In this document: piece after piece, positions 47,301-56,088 of the stretch | How the letters are laid out: each line of letters opens with the position of its first letter | How positions within the stretch are numbered: the stretch's first letter is position 1 | From: Asterias amurensis | Taxonomy: Eukaryota > Echinodermata > Asteroidea > Forcipulatida > Asteriidae | Length of the DNA: 64,000 nucleotides | Assembly (NCBI RefSeq): GCF_032118995.1 | Contig: NC_092661.1 | Coordinates: 17,955,506-18,019,505 of the forward strand | Reading direction: 5' to 3' | Program-made: the position numbers and the translations under genes | Notes under the pieces: generated by a model | The model's database searches: none | The model's input: the letters and a program-made list of their open reading frames with translations, nothing else | What the model was told of the DNA's origin: nothing

Positions 47301-48132
47301 CTTTGGGCTCAAGTTCTGATTCACTGAGTTACCAGAGTGTGGTTTTGAATCCTACTTGTTTTTTGTGGCAAGGCACTAAGCTATAACTGCGTCTCGTCAC
47401 CAGGGAACAAATAGCTTACTGCGAGGGTAGGGGTTGTTCATGTTAATGAAAAGCAATCTGTACAGCAAGCTAGCTGCCTGTGCTGCATACTCCAAAGGAG
47501 TTGAGATGGTTTCGGGAATGCTTAAGGCCCAATTGACAGCGGTAGTAATAGTGTAAGGACCTAAGGAAACTTGGTTTAAACATAACACCTATTATCCTTT
47601 TCATGGAGCTATTGCCCATTTCAACAATTTAAAATTTTCATGAGTTTTTGTAACAGAGAGTGAAATTTGTATTTGAAGTTGCTAAATTTAATATGATCTT
47701 TTTTGTAGGACATATTCCACCATCATAGCATTCTGGACAATAGTGCATTCACTAAGCATAAAAAAGAAGAGAAAACTTCTCCACTTTATCACAGGAAGTG
47801 ACAAAGTAAGTTAAAGAAAATTCCTTGAAATTGCATTTTGAATGTATATACATTAGTAATGAAATTTGATTTCTTGTGCCTAAATATTGTCTTACAGAGT
47901 ATGTTAACAAGCGATAAATGTTCACATTGTTTGTGTCTTGTCACAGGTCCCCTTGAAGGGTTTGTCCAGCTTGCCTATAGTTATCCAGCGCAATGGACCC
48001 GAGTCGGATCGTCTCCCTACTGCCATGACTTGCTTCAATCGTCTGCTGCTGCCAGCTTACAACAGTCAGGAGGTACTGAAACAAAAGTTACTTGTTGCCA
48101 TTGAGAACAGTAAAGGATTTGGATTGACATGA
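32345..48132 (+). CDS. HECTD2: HECT-type E3 ubiquitin ligase, HECTD2-like, with AZUL domain
   Basis: Transfers ubiquitin through a HECT thioester. Nineteen exons join in phase to 1115 residues: 32345-32466, 32845-32961, 34032-34240, 35080-35143, 35280-35810, 36507-36750, 37397-37498, 38144-38317, 39023-39219, 39697-39840, 41220-41448, 42023-42100, 43230-43430, 44208-44325, 45132-45367, 45728-45808, 46994-47211, 47709-47805, 47947-48132. An AZUL zinc module spans about 118-176 (Cys135, 140, 145, 148; [19 protein letters not shown]). A Ser-rich linker occupies 177-430. The helical HECTD2-type body follows ([38 protein letters not shown]). HECT runs from about 765 to the end: [39 protein letters not shown]. 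The catalytic Cys1083 in TCFN lies 33 residues from the terminus, as in UBE3A. Human HECTD2 has 776 residues; UBE3A is the alternative name, but the body fits HECTD2 better. Confidence 0.92.
32518..32775 (-). mobile_element. family C MITE, truncated
   Basis: Minus-strand copy keeping GAGAAAGAAGTAATTTCTCA, TTCCATGACCAATTGAGTC and the end TTTGTCCAGTGCCTTTAA. In HECTD2 intron 1, 52 bp after exon 1. The left end is not recognisable. Confidence 0.65.
34326..34711 (+). mobile_element. family C MITE, near intact
   Basis: Left TTAA (34326-34329) plus AGACACTGGACACTTGGTAA, right ACCAATAGTGTCCACTACC; the right target site is mutated to TTAG. In HECTD2 intron 3. Confidence 0.8.
34800..34965 (+). repeat. 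dispersed repeat, copy 2
   Basis: Partner of 950-1110: GATGGCCACTTCAAGGTGAG, CAACTGCCACCAGAGGC, TGGGGCTGAAACGGGTTGCC. In HECTD2 intron 3. Confidence 0.5.
35935..36080 (+). repeat. retroelement 3'-end-like fragment
   Basis: Contains CCTGACGATGACTAGAGC followed by CTAGGCGAAACGTTTAGACC, a layout I associate with ends of Penelope-like and other retroelements. It is followed by two imperfect direct copies of AGTCC-CTCGATCCACTAA. No reverse-transcriptase coding is present. Old fossil in HECTD2 intron 5. Confidence 0.35.
37728..37941. mobile_element. family D MITE, GC-rich variant
   Basis: Ends CTGGGCCCAATTTCATGGCT and AGCCATGAAATGGGGCCCAG are exact or near-exact inverted repeats. Several GCTTACG/CGTAAGC motifs point inward. 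In HECTD2 intron 7. Confidence 0.75.
37944..38095 (+). repeat. tRNA-derived SINE, family C2
   Basis: Family: TAGGACATCTGC head, AAGGTCATGGGTTTGAATCC B box, CCCACCCGAG, TTTTCACA-AATCGGGAAAG, TACTGA, ending ATGGGTAAAACCAA. Relatives at 42890, 48268 and 50345. In HECTD2 intron 7. Confidence 0.65.
38741..38933. mobile_element. family D MITE, full length
   Basis: Ends GGGCCCAATTTCATAGAGCT and AGCTCTATGAAATTGGGCCC are a perfect 20-bp inverted pair. In HECTD2 intron 8, ending 90 bp before exon 9. Confidence 0.8.
39315..39525 (-). mobile_element. family C MITE fragment
   Basis: Keeps TTGCAACTTGGATGACCAAT, TATGCATGTGTTGGGATACA and CTGGTCTTTGACAATCACCA; both target sites are lost. In HECTD2 intron 9. 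Confidence 0.55.
40495..41171. mobile_element. family S MITE carrying a nested family B MITE
   Basis: Outer arms GCCATTTGCGAG...CTGGTACAATG and CATTGTACCAGACAATATCT match the intact copy at 19843-20185. The inner element at 40784-41120 splits the sequence after GAGGAATTCAAA. It ends 48 bp before HECTD2 exon 11. Confidence 0.75.
40784..41120 (+). mobile_element. family B MITE (TTAA-flanked), nested
   Basis: TTAA at 40784-40787 and 41117-41120, ends AGCCATTGGACACTTTCGGT. A slightly shortened interior relative to 14448-14821 (about 40 bp missing after GGCTCAATCGG). Confidence 0.85.
41766..41907. mobile_element. MITE family K
   Basis: Inverted arms CAGAATTGGTGGCTACAAC and CCGTAGCCGCCAATTCGG around TTGCTAAGG and CATGATGAAGC. 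Relatives: 55344-55437 and a fragment at 40428-40493. In HECTD2 intron 11. Confidence 0.6.
42551..42722. mobile_element. palindromic MITE, family E
   Basis: Left TTTCATGAAACGCTACGACT, right AGAGTTTGGTGAAATCGACG. In HECTD2 intron 12. Confidence 0.7.
42890..43195 (+). repeat. SINE family C2 interrupted by a 171-bp insert
   Basis: GGTTCAAATCCCATCCGAG and TAATATGCCTG (42909-42919) are followed by foreign DNA. After a second TAATATGCCTG (43091-43101) the SINE continues with TGATTTTTTTTTGACGGAGC and ends ATATGGGTAAAACCAAAAT. The 11-bp direct repeat marks the insertion. In HECTD2 intron 12, upstream of exon 13. Confidence 0.7.
42920..43090 (+). mobile_element. small insert with histone-type 3' hairpin
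   Basis: 171 bp between 11-bp target duplications. It contains GGCTCTTTTCAGAGCC (42975-42990), a perfect match to the replication-dependent histone mRNA stem-loop. CAAAAGAGA stands 10 nt further on, resembling the purine-rich histone downstream element. It starts with CCTGAAGAC...CAAAACGTTG, a retroelement-end-like motif. Not a histone ORF. Confidence 0.6.
45498..45705 (+). repeat. tRNA-derived SINE, family A
   Basis: Head GTGTCATGGCCGAGCGGATA (best preserved A box), CTCTGGTGTTTCTGTTTAGC, GGTCGTGACTCTTGTGTCC, GAGCAAGACACTTTAC. In HECTD2 intron 15, ending just before exon 16. Confidence 0.75.
45827..46376 (+). mobile_element. family C MITE containing a palindromic MITE
   Basis: TTAA (45827-45830) and AGGCAC are followed by a 175-bp palindrome. 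Family C then resumes with GGACACGTTTGGTAATTGTC and closes with CCAATAGAGTCCAGTGCC. In HECTD2 intron 16, 18 bp after exon 16. Confidence 0.7.
45837..46012. mobile_element. near-perfect palindromic MITE, family E2
   Basis: Arms of about 80 bp, AGGGGTGGATTTCACAAAGG and the exact complement, continuing GTAGTCCTAACTTAGGACTA and CTTAGGACTAGTCCTAAGTT. The spacer is only about 15 bp. Old relatives: 49411-49530 and 59123-59207. Confidence 0.75.
46459..46750. mobile_element. MITE family F, hAT-like, second copy
   Basis: Ends CATAGAGTTATATATAAGAA inverted; exact 8-bp duplication GTGGGAAC on both sides. In HECTD2 intron 16, 240 bp before exon 17. Confidence 0.85.
47280..47580 (+). repeat. tRNA-derived SINE, family A, diverged
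   Basis: Keeps GTCGTGGGCAAGTTGCC, GAGTGTGGTTTTGAATCC and GTTGAGATGGTTTCGGGAAT with AAGGCCCAATTGAC. In HECTD2 intron 17. Confidence 0.55.
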
Positions 48133-48236
48133 CCGTGTGTGTCTGGATTGTTATGAATAGGACTTGTTAAAGAAAAGAAAGGAAGGGAGTGAAAAGGTAT
48201 CCTTGCAAAACATGTTTTTGGAATGTAATGGAGTAG

Positions 48237-48242
48237 AATAAA
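48237..48242 (+). promoter_or_regulatory. polyadenylation signal, HECTD2
   Basis: AATAAA 105 nt after the stop codon with a GT-rich stretch (TGGTCTAGTTGGTTTG) 30-45 nt downstream. The SINE begins just beyond it. Confidence 0.55.
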
Positions 48243-48267
48243 GGAGACGGTTAAGGAAAATAAAAGA

Positions 48268-48428
48268 TGGTCTAGTTGGTTTGACACTGCTCTAGAATTG
48301 CAAAGGTCGTGGGTTGGAATCCCACCTGAGTAATATGCCTGGCATTTTTTTCACAGAACTCAGGGAAAGTACTGAGTATACAGTGCTAAACACACATCGG
48401 TTTATATGGGTAAAACCAAAATGAATAT
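48268..48428 (+). repeat. tRNA-derived SINE, family C2
   Basis: Most complete copy: GATGGTCTAGTTGGTTTGAC head, GGTCGTGGGTTGGAATCCCA, CCTGAGTAATATGCCTGGC, ACTCAGGGAAAGTACTGAGT, ATGGGTAAAACCAAAATGAA. Confidence 0.7.
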
Positions 48429-49180
48429 TCTTTATCCCCTATGTAAATTAAACATCTATTCATAATTACCTCAAACAGTTTCGCTATTCCTATTGGTGGA
48501 GAGCGCATCACGTGGGGGTGTTTAAACGGTTGATTATGACCAGCTGGAGTGTTTTCCGGGTGTTTTCGGACACGTTTAGATGCATACTACTACGCCCATG
48601 AATGCATATCCAAAGATCAGTCATAAAAATGCCGGACACGTACAGAGCTTAAAGACGTCGGAAAACGGATAAATGCTCCACCAACTGAGATATCCTGCTT
48701 TAATGTTGGCAGTCCCTCATTTTGTCAAAATGTTTGTTCTGAGTGCTAGTCCAATGCCATACAACCCGTAACTGCCAGGCCTCCAAATAACCTACGGCAT
48801 CCACAGCATTAAGCCTCTTCGAGACATGGCAGACACAATGCTACAACACTATTAAGTTTGGGTAAATTGGTGTGTAAACACCCAAACTAAACAGTGCACT
48901 CCTGTTGCGTCCGCGATACCTCCAAAAGGGTTATTGCCGTGGCGCCTGTTCTTTTGCTATTGTGCCCTTTGCAAAGTTCCAATTCAAATTGACATTGTCC
49001 TCATGGAAGTACCCCTTACCAGAGGGAAATTGCTGAGCCCCTTTAAGAGCGAATTTCAAGTCCTGAACTGCTGTATATAGCCAGGGATAACAGCTAAGTT
49101 TACCATGCAACCAGTCACTCCCAATCAGTTTCCCATGTGGTTTATTACCCCATAAATATTTACACCCAGGTACTATGCAA

Positions 49181-49324
49181 TAGGAGACTTTTGGGACGCT
49201 TGGTGGCAGCAGACCTACCAGGTAAATTCCATTGTTCTCGGTAATGTGCGCATGCTCAGAGCTACGTAAACAATGGAAATTTACCTGGTAGGTCTGCTGC
49301 CACCTAGCGTTCCAAAGTCTCCTA
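49181..49324. mobile_element. palindromic MITE, TAGGAGACTTT ends
   Basis: Arms TAGGAGACTTTTGGGACGC and GCGTTCCAAAGTCTCCTA, then GGCAGCAGACCTACCAGGTA and its complement, around TTCTCGGTAATGTGCGCATG. Compact relative of the element at 17173-17683. Confidence 0.7.
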
Positions 49325-49410
49325 TTGACGTTTGCTTATAATATCACAATGCATGCTGTCGATGAATAACAAGATAGAATCTATTCGTGGGAAACTGAAA
49401 AAGGGTTCAG

Positions 49411-49530
49411 GGGTGGATTTCAAAAAGAGTTAAGGCTAGTCTTATCTCTAACTTAGGACTAGCCATACGTTTTTAATATCTCCTAGGACTAGTCCTAAGT
49501 TAGGACTAGACCTAACTCTTTGTGACCAGA
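49411..49530. mobile_element. family E2 MITE, diverged
   Basis: Starts AGGGGTGGATTTCAAAAAGA and ends AGTCCTAAGTTAGGACTAGA with CTAACTCTTTGTGA; the palindrome is partly eroded. Confidence 0.55.
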
Positions 49531-49927
49531 ACAAAACAAAACTGCAATAAAGTATATGAACTTTTTGGGAATACAGTATTTGATACTAGTTTTTGAAATT
49601 TAATGAATAATTTTTTTTAAGAACAAAAGAACTGTACAAATTCTCTCCTAAAAAGTACTTAAATTGTGTGATGTAATTGATTAAATTAAATTGATTAAAT
49701 TAATAGTATTTATTGCTCTTTCTTAGTGACTTGTTGCGCTATAAATTAAATGTGACACTTTATTGCACTATTTTTCTGAATTAAACAAATGTGAACAGCA
49801 CAGAAGTGATATCACAATTAATCAGTATTTATAATTGGTATTTTTGTGTGATGTTCAAATCCCATAGAATGCATTTTAAGTATTGCACACGGTTGAGTTT
49901 CTTGAAAATTTAAACATCAGAGTTTGG

Positions 49928-50115
49928 TGGCTTCGGAATGAAGTGACAGCGGCTACAGCTATGATTTTGGCTGCTGAAGTGACAGCGGCTACAGCTATGG
50001 CTGTTGGCTGCTGAAGTGACAACGGCTACAGCTATGGCTGTTGGCTGCTGAAGTGACAGCGGCTACAGCTATGGTTGTTGGCTGCTGAAGTGACAGCGGC
50101 TACAGCTATGGCTTG
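49928..50115 (+). repeat. 37-bp minisatellite, about five units
   Basis: Unit CTGCTGAAGTGACAGCGGCT + ACAGCTATGGCTGTTGG repeated with few changes. The GCGGCTACAGCTATGG half resembles the arm of MITE family K (41766-41907), suggesting expansion from a MITE arm. Confidence 0.8.
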
Positions 50116-50344
50116 CATGGGCTCAACTTTCTGGCGGAGTCCCAATCCAAGCCTGAGCGACGGCTGTAGATATTATGTCCTCTAATCTGTTTTAAGCCTG
50201 ATTTGAATCTCTAGAGTGTTATAGATGTAGATACAATGACTACCAGACCACTAGCCCTCTAAGCTCATTTTGCTCGCGATATGGGGCATGGTGTACCCCT
50301 CACCCCCCCCCCCCCCCCGGCACATTACTTGGGTGGGATTTAAA

Positions 50345-50472
50345 CCCGCTCTTGTGATAAGACATCTGCTCTAAGATGGCAAAGGTCGTGGGCTTTAATC
50401 CCACCCAATTGATTTGCCTGGGGATTTTTTTCACAAAATCTGGTAGAGTATACAGTGCTTAAAACTCAAAAT
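50345..50472 (+). repeat. tRNA-derived SINE, family C2, partial
   Basis: TAAGACATCTGCTCTAAGAT, GGTCGTGGGCTTTAATCCCA, GATTTGCCTGGGGATTTTTT, TAGAGTATACAGTGCTTA. The tail is missing. Confidence 0.6.
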
Positions 50473-50759
50473 ATCTACATAAAACAATGTGGCAGTTTAC
50501 AAGCTTTTACTAAGTACAACACATGTATTGAGTATAGAGCCCAACTTATGTGGTCTTAAAAGTACAAAATTACCTGTCACTTCTTTTTTACGTGCTCAGA
50601 ACATTGTTCAGAACACTCTTTTTTTTTTAACGTCTTCTTTTTCGTTTCATTGTTGTCCCCGTTGATTATCGGCTAAAAAAATATTAAAAAAACAGAATTT
50701 CTAAGCTTGCACAACCACTAGAAGAAAATACCGCTGTAGTGACGCCATGATGACGTCAT

Positions 50760-50972
50760 TAGGACCCAGTTTCATAGAGCAGTTAAGCAGAAAATTCTGC
50801 TTAGCAAAGTTTTTGGCTAAGCTTAGCAAAGTTTTTGGCTAAGCAAGAAATGACTTAGGTACCAGTCAGTATGGTGTTCTGTTTGGTAACCTAATTATGC
50901 TAAGCAAAAATTTGTTCGTGCTAAGCAACTTTTGTGTGCTTATGAAATAGGCTTTATGAAATTGGGCCCTGG
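50760..50972. mobile_element. family D MITE
   Basis: Ends AGGACCCAGTTTCATAGAGC and TTTATGAAATTGGGCCCTGG; the AAGCTTAGCAAAGTTTTTGG unit near the left end is duplicated in tandem. Confidence 0.7.
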
Positions 50973-51596
50973 TATGTATATCAAAGTTTACTGTGAAAAA
51001 ACAAATCTTAACTCATGAACGGCACAATGGATTTTTATAATCTATAGATCAATGGAAAGGTACTAATTTTTTTTGCATAAAACAAAATGTCACCTCATTT
51101 GACCTTGACTTCCGGTTCAAACCAGAAGTTGAAATTTTTAACAATTCATATGTTCTCATATCAGTGTTTCCTACAAAGACATGTTTACCAAATTTTCTAA
51201 TTACATTTGATTAACTCTAGCAATATGTGAGCTTACATCAAACACCTTGTTTTTGTTTCAACGAAAATTTATGTCTAGGTTTTTTTTTTTTTTTAACATG
51301 ATGGGAAGCCTGAAGACTGATGGGCTCTTATGCAACATTTAATCTTTATTTCCTTATTATTTTTTCAATCTTTTTTTTTTTAAGGAGCGGCGAACAGAAT
51401 ATCCGTTGACATGTATAGCAATGACCTTAGCTGCTACAAATAGTTACAACTTTTGAAAGGAAATCAAGTACTGCTTATAACATTAACATTTAAAATAAAA
51501 TAAAAACCTACACAATCAAAGTGAACTGCTGATTTCAACGGGTTCTTAATGGCTTAAGATTAAGCCCTTCAGTAAAATTAAATTAAATTTGACTTA

Positions 51597-51602
51597 TTTA
51601 TT
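51597..51602 (-). promoter_or_regulatory. polyadenylation signal, fibrinogen-domain gene
   Basis: AATAAA on the minus strand about 100 nt past the stop codon at 51704. Confidence 0.5.
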
Positions 51603-51703
51603 AATTATAATCATTGATTAGTCACTTGGTAAGGTCCAACAGGCAAAAATGTGGTTTTCTCTGCCAGTTTGTAACTGAAAGATTATTTGATCGATGCATC
51701 AAC

Positions 51704-53755
51704 TCAGTTTTTTTCACGTATTTTCATGCTGGATTTTTTCAGAGAAACGCAGTTGTCGTTAGGAAATCCAGCCCACCTAATGCCTTCATGCCCAACACAC
51801 CTCCAATCTTTGACATAGTTTCCATTCAATTGGCTTTTCGTACAGACATTAAACCACCATCCTCCTTCATAAAAAGTTGCACAATTATTGTCATAGTTAT
51901 CATTGTCCCTGTCTTTTGTTGTAAAAGCCATTGTACAGTCGTTTGACCAGTTCTGGATCACTTTTTGAATTCACATTGTTTTTTGTTGCAATCTCTTTGA
52001 TATTTTAAACAAAAAAGTTTATCAGTTTACCTAAACATGACATAAAACTCACCAAGTATTCACTGACACAAAAAGATTAGTTCTTTTGAAGAGGCTTTAA
52101 GAAAAGTATTGTCACCTGTTTGACCAGTTCAGGATCAGTTGAATCTATTCTGAATCAGTAGAGTGCCCTTTATTGCAAACCCATACTCCCATTCATAAAA
52201 CTGTCTCTCAAGGACACAAAACTTCAGAGGTGTGTTGGCATGGACTTGGACTTCATTTGTTTAGTGAATGTCATGCAAGTGTCTTCAATAGCAGCGCAAA
52301 AACCCAGTGACAAAACCACAAAACAACAGCAAAGGCAAATGAAAAAGTGAAGCGAACCTTAAAAGCATTATCGACCCCTCCAAGTTTAAATTTCTCAAAA
52401 AAAAAAATTCTAAAAGAATTTGTTGAAGTAATGTTTCTCAAAATCATCTGAATAAACTTTCTACTGCAGCAGTATGATTTTACCATACTTAGTAAGTTAG
52501 TGCGGCACCATTTGACGCAATGAGATGTTGAGTGATCCCGAACTGGTCAAGGGTAAGTTGCCCCCCTAAAGAAGATTTTGGTAACTTCGTCTCCTCAAAA
52601 AAACAAGATGTCTGCACAGTATTTACAGGAATGTTTTTTTACACATTTTTATCATTTTACATAAATATTTTTTGCCCCCGCACTCCAATTCTAAAGGTAA
52701 GAAGTTTTAACAGTGTTTTTCAACCAACATTTTTAAACAAAAAAATGATAAATTTCGCAGACAACCGTCAGGAAAACAGCCATAATTTTTTTGCTGATGA
52801 TGTTTGGCACCTTATTTTGGGTTTGTTGGTTTAATGGGTGTTAATCTTCACATTTATCAACAGAAATTGGTAATAATGAGAAGTGATATAACTATTTGGT
52901 TATTGCAAAGTTGAAGTGATCCCGAACTGGTCAATGATCCCGAACTGGTCAAATGACTGTATTATGATATGAGAGAGAGTCAGAAGCTGTGCCCTGATAC
53001 TCACTTATATACAGCGAGTATTTCTCCCCCACAATTTTGAACTGTTTATACTGACCCCATGCAGTGTTATTACTTCTCCCGTCTTCAAGATCAACTCTCA
53101 GCTCCCATCCACCTTGAGACTCATCAGAAGTCAGGCCAACCAGGTAATCATTACCGAGCCAGAACTCACCTGAAAGAGACCCAAACCCAGACTTGTACTC
53201 GTCCCATCCTCGGTTGAAGTCCACGCTACCGTCTTGTCTGCTCTGGAACACAATCAATCCTCCACCGTCAGAATCCATGTCACAGTAGACTTGCAATTTA
53301 TCCAATCCATCTGGGCAGATGAAGTAGACTCCACTTGTAAGATATCCAGCCTCTTTGAGCTTTTTGCAACTTGTGAAGTTATTCAAGCAGGGATCAGGCT
53401 TGGAGAATGAGGGTGTGTCATGCAGTTTGTCAAAATATATACTACCTTGTTCTTCAATAAGGTCGTCAGGATACTCAACCCTTGTTGTATTACTCAACTC
53501 ACACAATTTAGTGGCTTCTTGAAAGTTGAATGACTTGCAAATGGTATCCATGCTGCAGTCTCGTCCACAACTGACATGATTTGGCACAGTTTTGTTCCTG
53601 TATACAAAGTTTCTGAGGATAACATTCGTTGCAGTGAGAAAGTTTTTATTAATTAAACCACATTCCAATCCAAATGTAAGTTGTGCTGACACTAAAATAA
53701 CTATTAAAATCATTTTACTGTCAAGCGTTGGCTTCCAAAGTTTGTGTTGAATCAT
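51704..53755 (-). CDS. secreted PAN-like/fibrinogen C-terminal domain protein, exon interrupted by a TIR element
   Basis: Fibrinogen-related proteins are extracellular lectin-like or adhesive molecules, often innate immune in invertebrates. Coding runs 53755-52960 and resumes 51933-51704. Without the element and one TA the frame is continuous: 341 residues, stop at 51704. A signal peptide (MILIVILVSAQLTFG, perhaps the true start at 53713) is followed by a PAN/apple-like region with CGRDCSMDTICKSFNF (about 30-105). The fibrinogen domain starts at CLNNFTSCKKLKEAGYLTSG. It includes YCDMDSDGGGLIVFQSRQDG and GEFWLGNDYLVGL. Past the insertion it has KDRDNDNYDNNCA (calcium site), EGGWWFNVC and SMKIREK. 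As read, the gene hits a stop 6 bp inside the element. It is either broken in this haplotype or spliced around the insert. Exact family member unknown. Confidence 0.88.
51936..52959. mobile_element. Tc1/mariner-like non-autonomous element inside a coding exon
   Basis: 1024 bp flanked by TA (51934-51935 and 52960-52961). Ends CAGTCGTTTGACCAGTTC and CAGTCATTTGACCAGTTC are inverted, continuing GGATCA. The TA target and CAGT start fit Tc1/mariner. The subterminal unit TTGACCAGTTCGGGATCA occurs five times: twice in the left orientation (about 51943, 52119) and three times in the right (52533, 52917, 52935). This is an IR/DR-like array. No transposase ORF is present. Confidence 0.85.
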
Positions 53756-55343
53756 TTTGTGACTTGTTGGTTCTCTGCTTAAATGAAAGGCTCAAAAAGT
53801 TGAACTAAAACAATGATTAAAAACACTTCTACCTCCAATCTTTCACATTCTACCTCAGTCAAACCAAAATGCATTTGTGAACAATTGTTATGCCGATATT
53901 TATTAACTCTTGGAATATAACTGTGTTTAAGGACCTCATTGGTCAGCACAGAAACTTGCCCGTGACTTATGAACATGTATTTTCATTTTTGTCATCTGTG
54001 GTTGGTCAGTGTCACAACCAATGTTGTGATTGGCTGACTGGAAAGTCGTACATAAGATGAAATATTCCAACAGTTAGAAAATTAATTAGTTAACGGTAAT
54101 AATCTTGATGTGTCAACCAAAATCCAACCCCCCCCCCCCCCCCCCCACCAAATAAAGTAAAACATTAAAAAAATCAATTAAAAGGAATCAATCATGAGCA
54201 ATTAATAAAGGATTACGGTGATCTCACTTGTCAAGCATTCTATAGATGGTGGTTGCTACACGGAATCAGAGGGCTAACTTGTGAAAAAAAAACTAAGAAA
54301 GGATGTTTGTCACCATGGCTTCTAGTGCAAAAGAATCAATATCTGATGAGCGACTCACTCTAGAAGGGGACGGGTGTTGTAGGGGTGTTTGAATCCATAG
54401 AAAGTACCGGTCAGTCAGTTTTGAATGACAGGTATTGTGAATTATGAGTCAAAGAGAAGAGAAATTTCATTGCTCATTCAAATTTTGTAAAGGCAGCTGT
54501 TAGAAAACTATGCTGTTGTAGTGGTTGAAATCAATGTTTGGCCAAGGACACGCGTTTTTTAAATTACCCTGTTCCAGTGTTCCAATTTCCCCTAATTTGC
54601 ATAACTGACAATGATCGTCAGTCCTATCAGTAAATATAGGTCAGTTCTTTTCGGGTGCATTCTTTGTCATTCCTTTTAAATAGGTTTTGTCTGCAAGATA
54701 TAATGTATTATTGACTTTAGGAAGATGAGTTTAATTTGGTCATACTCCGTTTCAACCAAGATTTCTGTCAAACCATCGGCTGAAATCTAGTCATCTCTAA
54801 GTCAGCAACCCAAACTTTCTATAGCTGCTGATGGTAGCTAAGTGAAGCACTTCAGTATCAAATTAAATTCAAATACATGGCTTTCTAACCACATTTTATG
54901 TGATTCAAAATTCCTACTAAAAAGGACAAACAGTTATAAATATTCAACACAACCAGATCGTGCATTTAAGCAAATGTTTTATTGTTCCTTCAGGAAGATT
55001 ATAAGATTTTATGTCAACACTTTCTGACAAAATTATAGCACTCAAAAGAAACTAAATTCTTATTTTGTATGTGTCCATTGGAAGTGCCTTTCTTTCTGGA
55101 GTGGCTGTACTTTCCAAATTATTTTTCCTTAAAAAGAAAACTCAAACAAAATGGAGCTCTATCAAAAAATGTGAAACCTCCTGATGGTCAAGTGGTTGTA
55201 CATCTCTTGATTCAAAACCTTAGTATTACTATTGCTATATTTAAAAGCAGCTTCAGCAACATTACTTATCAGGTTTCTTGCTTTTCACTTTCATTAGAGG
55301 CCTTCAGGCAGTATACCTCAGAGCAACTCCAAGTTTGTACATA

Positions 55344-55437
55344 GGCCGTATCAGAATTGGCAATTTTAGCCATGGCTACGACTGTTGCTAAGGATGCATG
55401 ATGATGCAGCATTCCAACCATAGCTGACACGGCCTTA
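55344..55437. mobile_element. MITE family K, short copy
   Basis: Ends GGCCGTATCAGAATTGGC and GACACGGCCTTA, interior GACTGTTGCTAAGGATGCAT. Same family as 41766-41907. Confidence 0.6.
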
Positions 55438-55704
55438 ATAAGAAAATGGATTTAAAAATTTGTTATAAAAAAACTCCATTTTAGAATGAGCTTGAATTGA
55501 AGTTGAATGGCTCAATTTTCGCTGAAATAACTTATTGGTAAAGAATTTCCCTTTTGACAGATGGTGCCGTTTCAGAATGATAAAAAAAAGAAAAGATATT
55601 TTGGACTTACAAGGGAAAATCAATGCACAAAGTACATGTAACAAAATTGTTTGTACACGGCTAATGGACAAGAGATAAGGTCGGGATCCGACTATAATTC
55701 AAAT

Positions 55705-55710
55705 TTTATT
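55705..55710 (-). promoter_or_regulatory. candidate polyadenylation signal, RWDD1
   Basis: AATAAA on the minus strand, about 380 nt past the RWDD1 stop. Confidence 0.4.
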
Positions 55711-56088
55711 CAAAAGTTTCTTATAGGGGAATGCTAACATGACAGCAGACTTGCCATGTAAACACATTGTTCTTGGCAATGTGCTCATAGAACGTTATAT
55801 ACAATGTCATTTTACTTAGTAATCCTGCTGTTCCAAAGTCTAACTACCACTTATCAGTGGCTGATGTTTTCATGCAATATCTAAAATGAAAACTTACAAC
55901 TTTCTCAAACCTATTGAGAAATAATTATTTAAAATTTAAATCTAAATGTGTGGGTCAAATCAGCCTAATATCGAACCAAGCATCTTTAAAGAAAGCCATC
56001 CTTAAAGGTACACTTTGCTCTGGAGGATAATATCAATACTTGTATCGACTATTATGTATGTTATTTACACATGATTTTCCCAAAGAGC

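Larger units (their letters stand above)
48429..51703. other. spacer between HECTD2 and the fibrinogen-domain gene
   Basis: No gene is seen. It holds MITEs, a SINE, a minisatellite and poly-C/poly-T runs listed separately. Part of 48880-49110 is distantly related to 30340-30500 (ATTGTGCCCTTTGCAAA-like). Both flanking genes converge here. Confidence 0.5.
53756..56088. other. spacer upstream of the fibrinogen-domain gene, 3' of RWDD1
   Basis: AT-rich, with a poly-C run near 54128-54147 and a family K MITE. An ATG in good context at 54314 opens only a 25-codon ORF. No other coding evidence. Confidence 0.5.

Noticed and set aside
32345-48132. Naming the HECT ligase UBE3A
   Set aside because: AZUL and the FFQL block favour UBE3A, but GLDMGGL and the KDYYSNEL...MDYMVEFG region fit HECTD2 better. 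The ambiguity is noted in the entry.
54314-54391. Short ORF starting MASSAKESISDERLTL in good start context
   Set aside because: The start resembles N-termini of echinoderm TRIM/RING proteins, but it ends after 25 codons with no RING motif or spliced continuation.
55069-55344. 91-codon plus-strand ORF
   Set aside because: Low-complexity AT-rich intergenic DNA with no motif and no splice-compatible neighbours.
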